Of a stretch of DNA of 64,000 bases, positions 59,736-64,000 are shown piece after piece. The notes under the pieces were generated by a model. That model did no database searches. It saw nothing but the letters and a program-made list of their open reading frames with translations, and had not been told where the DNA came from. Source of the stretch: an uncultured Poribacteria bacterium (GTDB lineage: Bacteria; Poribacteria; WGA-4E; WGA-3G); the NCBI GenBank assembly GCA_951828515.1, contig OX639992.1:5682217-5746216 (forward strand). The letters run 5' to 3'. How positions within the stretch are numbered: position 1 is the first letter of the stretch; every line of letters begins with the position of its first letter. Made by a program: the position numbers and the translations under genes.

Positions 59736-59756
59736 CAGATATGAGACGCAAACCGT

Positions 59757-62441
59757 TTAGCGAACTAACGTCACGACTACAGAATCCTGTCCCGCAGCAT
59801 AAGGGATCTCCCATTCAATCTGCTCACAGATTTCAATGCTCCCTGTGCTGCACCGATATGCACCCGATGGCATCCCATGCACCGAGATATACGCACATTC
59901 CGCATGCGTGGACGGCTTCGACAGAATGACTTCCAATCGTCGCAAGTCCTTTGTGAGTGTTGCTTTCTCAATGCGAGCCTTCACCGTCTCCAACATCACA
60001 CCGAGCGGTACAAAGGCTACCCTGACTCCTAATCCATCTTGCGGGACGAGGGTATAGTCGTCCGCTGTCTCGGAAACAGCACAGCCATAACCGATAAGCC
60101 CGAAATCTGGATCTTGGACGAGATAGGATTTCAGCATGCTCAAGTTGCCGTAAAGTCCCATGCCGACCTCGCCAGAGAAACAACCGTTCCGATAATAGTT
60201 GTACTCCGGCGATCCCTTCTCCGGTGGATTGAACCGCCATTCCCTACCGTTGTACCCCTTCCCAGATGGATCGACACAACTCCAGACCGCCAGGGTTGCG
60301 CCGTAAGCCTTCTGCAGGAAGTGTAGATCGCCTGTCTGCTCATATCTATCGAAAAGCGGACGCGCCAGCAACGGTGTTGGATAGCATCCAATGTATCGCA
60401 TGTTCGTGCAGTAGGAGAACCACATCGGGGTTGCGTCGCGGCTGGCGAGGATAGTCTGCACAGTGCGCTGCTTTAGCGATTCATCGTCGGCGACCTGTGC
60501 TAAGTAGTACAACGCAGCTTTTGAAGCGTGATCGAAACAGTACTCTGAGGCGAATGGGTACTCCTCCTCAAGGAAAAACGGGAGACATCCTTCAATAGCC
60601 TCTCGCAGCGTCCTGTATTCTGTCGTCATGCCTTCCGTCTTCAGCGACTTCAGAAGATGTGCCAGAATCGGTGAGCCCATCGGTGCATGCGTCTTAGACA
60701 TGTTGCCGCGGTGGTAATCGATGTAATTCTTCGTCTCATAGACGCTCTCGTAGGTAGAATCAAGGTAAGAGGCGAGTGCGGTATTATAAGCGAGGTTGAG
60801 ATACCATAACGGCTCTCGACTCGTTTTTATCCCGTGCAATGAGGTGATCCGATACATCTGATAGTAAATATTGTAGACATGCGGATAGTTATAGATACGC
60901 CAGACGTAATCCCATCGCCGCCAGGAATCCGGTCGGAGTCCGATAAGCGAGTTCAGGACTTGATAGTTGTCTTTGTTCTGTAGTTTCCCGTAGAGAAACT
61001 TCTCAATGAATTCGTCGAGTGCGTGGATCTCCTTTTCGTCGGGATAATAGACGTTTTTTCCGGCGAGGAACACGGGTGGTGCAAAACATCGGTCATCGCT
61101 GCCGCCCATATCAATCGAACCGCAAGGTGCCTCCTCCTCGACGATGAGCCTTTCATCCTCGTTATTCCAGATGCGAAAACTGTAATGGCAGAGGTCGTCC
61201 GGATCTTCGACACGCTGGTTCTCCACGATGAATTTGGCACGCGCCTTCATCAAAGTTTCTATCTCCGCAATCCCGTTGAACACAAGGTGTGTCCATTCAC
61301 CATCACCGTAGCGGATCGTAACCTTCTGTTCTCCCATGGAAGTCAGACGGACGGTATAGGTGTAGCGGTCCCCCATTGCCGCTATAGGTTCGACCTCAAT
61401 ACCGTCAGCAGTCTCAATCGCCGTAATTGCTTTCTTGCACCGAAGCAGAAGATGCGCCGTCGTGCCGACAGGTAGCACCATCCCCGGCACGATCTTCACA
61501 GCGATATTCCCGTTCTGATACAATTTCTCACTGATCTCGGCGTAGTCCTTGACGCGACACAGTGTGAAACTGAAAGTCCGTTTTTCATCGGGTGCCAAAG
61601 TGAGCGAACGGTGTCCATTGTACCAAGCTTCCTCTGCTGTAGCTTCAGAAAACAGGTAAAACATGGAGCCAGTCCCCGTCATCATCTCAGTATTGGGGAA
61701 AAGCCCATATCCAGAAATCGCCTCCAGAGCGGTATCGCCTTGCGGGACAATTAGCAAATGGTCGCCTTTGCCACTCGCACGGGTTACGAGAATATAGGAC
61801 GCATGTCCAGAAACAAACGAGCTTTCAATCACGCGTTGCTCAAAGACATATTTCGTAGACTCAATCGACCGATGGTTGAACCCCTGTTTCTCATCACCGA
61901 TGCTGTAGTTCGTATTGAGTGTGATCGGGAGTCCGAGTTCCCCGATTTCGACCTGTGCCTGCGAAGTGTTGTGAAGCGTAATCGTCCACAGAATGGCATC
62001 ACCGCTCTGTGGGTTTCCCTGAAATTCATAACGTTGTTCGATGTTGATATGCTGGAGTCCACCTCGGTTGGCAGAATTGCCTTCATAGCGGGTGGTTACG
62101 GAATCGTCATCGTACGTCACTGTACGGACATCATCGCTGAGGAAAGTGTGCATCGCGCGCCATTCCGTTTCACCCGTAAGACGCGCTTTCAGCACAACGT
62201 CGCCAGTCCAGCAGTGCATCGGAATGCGTTTCGCCTTTTCAGGGACGTGTTGTTGCTTCCACCAGATATTGAGACGCATGTTCTGTTCATTTCCGACGAA
62301 GTTCGTGCCTTGTGCGTCCTCTGTCAGGTACAGACCTTTGATAACCCCGCTGCGTCTGTCCACATCGAGGATGTAATGTTCATTCGTCAAACGGAGGTAG
62401 GCATCGTGTGGGGTATAGCGTGCGTATCTGACCTGTAGCAT
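59757..62441 (-). CDS. large DUF5695-like protein, probably carbohydrate-active
   Basis: An 894-residue protein without a signal peptide. The N-terminal third is beta-rich (YARYTPHDAYLRLTNEHYILDVDRRSGVIKGLYL), the style of the sandwich domain preceding alpha-toroid glycosidases. The C-terminal half has helix-rich segments with many aromatic and acidic residues (PDSWRRWDYVWRIYNYPHVYNIYYQMYRI, FASEYCFDHASKAALYYLAQVADDESLK, NGCFSGEVGMGLYGNLSML), as in (alpha/alpha)6 barrels. It resembles DUF5695 proteins; this is from layout, not a search. A role in processing plant or algal glycans is a guess consistent with neighbours. It is monocistronic on the minus strand, converging with the STAS gene. Confidence 0.7.
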   Translation of the reverse strand: MLQVRYARYTPHDAYLRLTNEHYILDVDRRSGVIKGLYLTEDAQGTNFVGNEQNMRLNIWWKQQHVPEKAKRIPMHCWTGDVVLKARLTGETEWRAMHTFLSDDVRTVTYDDDSVTTRYEGNSANRGGLQHINIEQRYEFQGNPQSGDAILWTITLHNTSQAQVEIGELGLPITLNTNYSIGDEKQGFNHRSIESTKYVFEQRVIESSFVSGHASYILVTRASGKGDHLLIVPQGDTALEAISGYGLFPNTEMMTGTGSMFYLFSEATAEEAWYNGHRSLTLAPDEKRTFSFTLCRVKDYAEISEKLYQNGNIAVKIVPGMVLPVGTTAHLLLRCKKAITAIETADGIEVEPIAAMGDRYTYTVRLTSMGEQKVTIRYGDGEWTHLVFNGIAEIETLMKARAKFIVENQRVEDPDDLCHYSFRIWNNEDERLIVEEEAPCGSIDMGGSDDRCFAPPVFLAGKNVYYPDEKEIHALDEFIEKFLYGKLQNKDNYQVLNSLIGLRPDSWRRWDYVWRIYNYPHVYNIYYQMYRITSLHGIKTSREPLWYLNLAYNTALASYLDSTYESVYETKNYIDYHRGNMSKTHAPMGSPILAHLLKSLKTEGMTTEYRTLREAIEGCLPFFLEEEYPFASEYCFDHASKAALYYLAQVADDESLKQRTVQTILASRDATPMWFSYCTNMRYIGCYPTPLLARPLFDRYEQTGDLHFLQKAYGATLAVWSCVDPSGKGYNGREWRFNPPEKGSPEYNYYRNGCFSGEVGMGLYGNLSMLKSYLVQDPDFGLIGYGCAVSETADDYTLVPQDGLGVRVAFVPLGVMLETVKARIEKATLTKDLRRLEVILSKPSTHAECAYISVHGMPSGAYRCSTGSIEICEQIEWEIPYAAGQDSVVVTLVR

Positions 62442-62688
62442 GGTATGTTACTCGCTTTCACGGGGTAGAGAGACGTCGGTTTTTCTTGAGAATACCCGTT
62501 CTGGCAGAATCTGTCAAGCATAAACAGTTACAGGGGTGTGTAAATATTTTGTCAAAGATTAGGATTGAGATGCGTTACCTCAAAGATTTTCCTGTGTGAA
62601 TCTCGGAGTACAGGGATTGCACGGATTTTAAAGAGATTTGCTGTGAAATCAATGCCTCATACGCGTAGGGAATTCGAGATAGATGGGA

Positions 62689-63033
62689 TTATAGTAAAGC
62701 CCACAATCATCTATACATTGGCGAGGTTAGGAAACCTCGCCAGCGAAAAAGGGTCCCTCGTTTTCCAAATAGTAAAGCCCACAATCATCTATACATTGGC
62801 GAGGTTAGGAAACCTCGCCAGCGAAAAAGGGTCCCTCGTTTTCCAAATAGTAAAGCCCACAATCATCTATACATTGGCGAGGTTAGGAAACCTCGCCAGC
62901 GAAAAAGGGTCCCTCGTTTTCCAAATAGTAAAGCCCACAATCATCTATACATTGGCGAGGTTAGGAAACCTCGCCAGCGAAAAAGGGTCCCTCGTTTTCC
63001 AAAATGTCAATATATTTTCAGGCTTTACTATAA
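62689..63033. mobile_element. family I element with 4 x 78 bp internal array
   Basis: A family I copy, ends TTATAGTAAAGCCC and GGCTTTACTATAA, in which the left terminal repeat plus hairpin core is repeated four times with an exact 78 bp period (62691, 62769, 62847, 62925). Only one right end is present. Because 78 is a multiple of three, the array stays open in one frame as four 26-residue repeats, but no gene is supported. Confidence 0.93.
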
Positions 63034-63073
63034 TGCGTAAAGGTTTGTCCACCACAGGTTTTTGGAAAAAGAA

Positions 63074-63101
63074 AAGCCGCGTCAATTGTTCGACGCGGCT
63101 T
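63074..63101 (-). terminator. hairpin, terminator-like on the minus strand
   Basis: A perfect 10 bp stem AAGCCGCGTC (63074-63083)/GACGCGGCTT (63092-63101). Read on the minus strand it is followed by TTTTCTTTTT. It lies 350 bp past the stop of the partial gene at 63457, so it could end that transcript. Confidence 0.6.
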
Positions 63102-63135
63102 ATAGATAGTTATGTGATGTTCTTCATCAGGATTC

Positions 63136-63339
63136 CTACAACTGAGCCCCCTGAAGCAACCCGAGCAGCGCCTCGAATCGCTTCAGCTTTATGTATAACT
63201 CCACCCACGGCTGGCTGGCGCGAAACGGATCTGCCAAAAACTGGATATGGAATATCTGCTCTCTCAGAATCAGAACGTGAAGGTGTCGAAGTCCAATCCC
63301 TGAGCCAGTTTGATACAAAGACCATAGCGTACCTAGCAC
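63136..63339 (-). pseudogene. possible decayed gene fragment
   Basis: A 67-codon minus-strand frame whose composition looks coding (HVLILREQIFHIQFLADPFRASQPWVELYIKLKRFEALLGLLQG). It has no start site, no recognisable family, and the flanking in-frame sequence is broken. It may be a remnant of a lost gene or chance; I cannot decide. Confidence 0.2.
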
Positions 63340-63456
63340 CAGGCCACTCCTGCTGGAACCGCCAAATTGCGTTGACTTGTGTTAAGTTGTGTCAAGTCAT
63401 CTGGTCTCCACCCGTTAGGACTAACAGCTTTGATGTCACAGTGCTTGAGTCCAGCC

Positions 63457-64000
63457 CTACCGTTTTTTTAGCTCCGCCCAAGTTGTCGTTAAGCGATTCC
63501 TGGGATGCACAGCAAAACCCTCAATTTCATTCGGTAGTTTGGGGACAGCGTTGGGGTCTATTGCCATGTAAACGGCATCCAAACGGGTATCGCCTTCCCT
63601 AGACCAAAATGTAACGGTATGTTTCCCCGGTTTCAGATCAAAGGTCAACGGATTCTTTTCGCGCCATTTTACTTTTGCCCACGTCCACTCCTGATGCTGA
63701 CCTGTATCCCAGATCATGTTGGCATCACCCGGTTGTGGACTTTTCTTCTGATCGACTGTGACATGGAAAGAGTCCTTCGCCGTATCTTGGGCAATCACCC
63801 GCCCCCACATCGTGTACTGACCGGGTGTTCTAACGTTAATCACGAAATCGGCTTTACCGGGGTGGCGACCACCCCCGCCCTTTCCCGCCGATATATACAT
63901 ACCGCCTGAAGCTTTCTTATCTTCATAAATTTCCATGATTTCTACAATTTCATCTGCATCTTCGGCTTCAAAGCCAATCTCAGTCGCAATGCAATAACCG
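63457..64000 (-). CDS. CBM-like secreted protein, C-terminal part, with TTW-K-type tail
   Basis: The C-terminal 181 residues of a gene that continues past the right window edge; the frame is open to 64000. It has EIYEDKKASGGMYISAGKGGGGRHPGKADFVINVRTPGQYTMWGRV, then WTWAKVKW and LKPGKHTVTFWSREGDTRLDAVYMA, the pattern of CBM6/CBM35-type beta-sandwich domains that bind glycans. It ends AVHPRNRLTTTWAELKKR, the same tail as the TolB-like proteins and the 47824 gene. Whether it has a signal peptide cannot be seen. Confidence 0.8.
   Translation of the reverse strand, partial: GYCIATEIGFEAEDADEIVEIMEIYEDKKASGGMYISAGKGGGGRHPGKADFVINVRTPGQYTMWGRVIAQDTAKDSFHVTVDQKKSPQPGDANMIWDTGQHQEWTWAKVKWREKNPLTFDLKPGKHTVTFWSREGDTRLDAVYMAIDPNAVPKLPNEIEGFAVHPRNRLTTTWAELKKR

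Noticed and set aside
62689-63033. CRISPR-like regular array
   Set aside because: The whole 78 bp unit is identical, with no variable spacers, and no cas genes are present. The repeat is the left part of a family I element.
62565-63602. A 345-codon open frame with four perfect 26-residue repeats
   Set aside because: The repeats are the 78 bp MITE array, which stays open only because 78 is divisible by three. There is no ribosome site, and the rest of the frame crosses a hairpin and the antisense of the 63457 gene.

Overview
This 64 kb window looks like a chromosome segment of an uncultured, Poribacteria-like bacterium. That placement is an inference from gene content: a phytanoyl-CoA dioxygenase-family protein, a sulfatase with a sulfatase-modifying-factor-like protein, Gfo/Idh/MocA oxidoreductase, mannonate dehydratase, FG-GAP/ASPIC-UnbV and TolB-like propellers, BNR proteins, and very repeat-rich intergenic DNA. 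Only a 16S or marker-gene search could confirm it. Translation starts are mixed: many genes have a clear GGAGG-type site, but several (lepA, the SpoIIE sensor, the FG-GAP gene) have none.

Layout. 1-965: C-terminal end of a TnpB element and a short Rpn-type C-terminal fragment. 1189-7823: housekeeping block with lepA, a decayed lepB copy, intact lepB, selB, the selenocysteine tRNA and lipA. 8024-11652: a three-gene PQQ alcohol dehydrogenase operon (dehydrogenase with the lanthanide-type second Asp, XoxJ/MxaJ-like periplasmic protein, dihaem cytochrome c). 12253-18478: tandem dapB genes, a BNR lipoprotein, a phytanoyl-CoA dioxygenase-like protein and dapL, so dapB and dapL suggest the diaminopimelate-aminotransferase route to lysine. 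18822-27361: a 1289-residue propeller/SpoIIE-phosphatase sensor, a kinase-nucleotidyltransferase fusion and a membrane metalloprotease-TPR protein. 27916-33410: PspA beside an AAA+ ATPase, a small-protein/aspartic-protease pair and a GmrSD-like DUF262/DUF1524 protein. 33666-47760: catabolic and secreted proteins (oxidoreductase pair, rhodanese, PotD-like protein, sulfatase, mannonate dehydratase, quinoprotein-like propeller, sialidase-like protein, TPR, FGE-like, FG-GAP). 47824-55600: secreted proteins, including four tandem TolB-like paralogues, and a TonB-like/dual-VWA protein. 55904-64000: PCMT-like methyltransferase, MoaB, EcfT, a STAS anti-anti-sigma protein, a large DUF5695-like protein and the C-terminal part of a CBM-like protein.

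Two things stand out beyond ordinary annotation. First, six exported or probably exported proteins of three unrelated architectures end in the same short C-terminal tail (consensus L-x-T-T-W-x-x-hydrophobic-K-K/R after a Pro-containing linker), while the other secreted proteins here do not; this looks like an undescribed C-terminal sorting or processing tag. Second, the spacers are filled with at least three families of short terminal-inverted-repeat elements (about 110-230 bp, no coding capacity), a roughly 25 bp module that interrupts their stems and also forms the first codons of a TPR gene, and tracts of a degenerate heptanucleotide repeat. These have produced local amplifications: a 4 x 78 bp array, a 3 x 160 bp array that copies a gene's 5' end, and an internally duplicated element.
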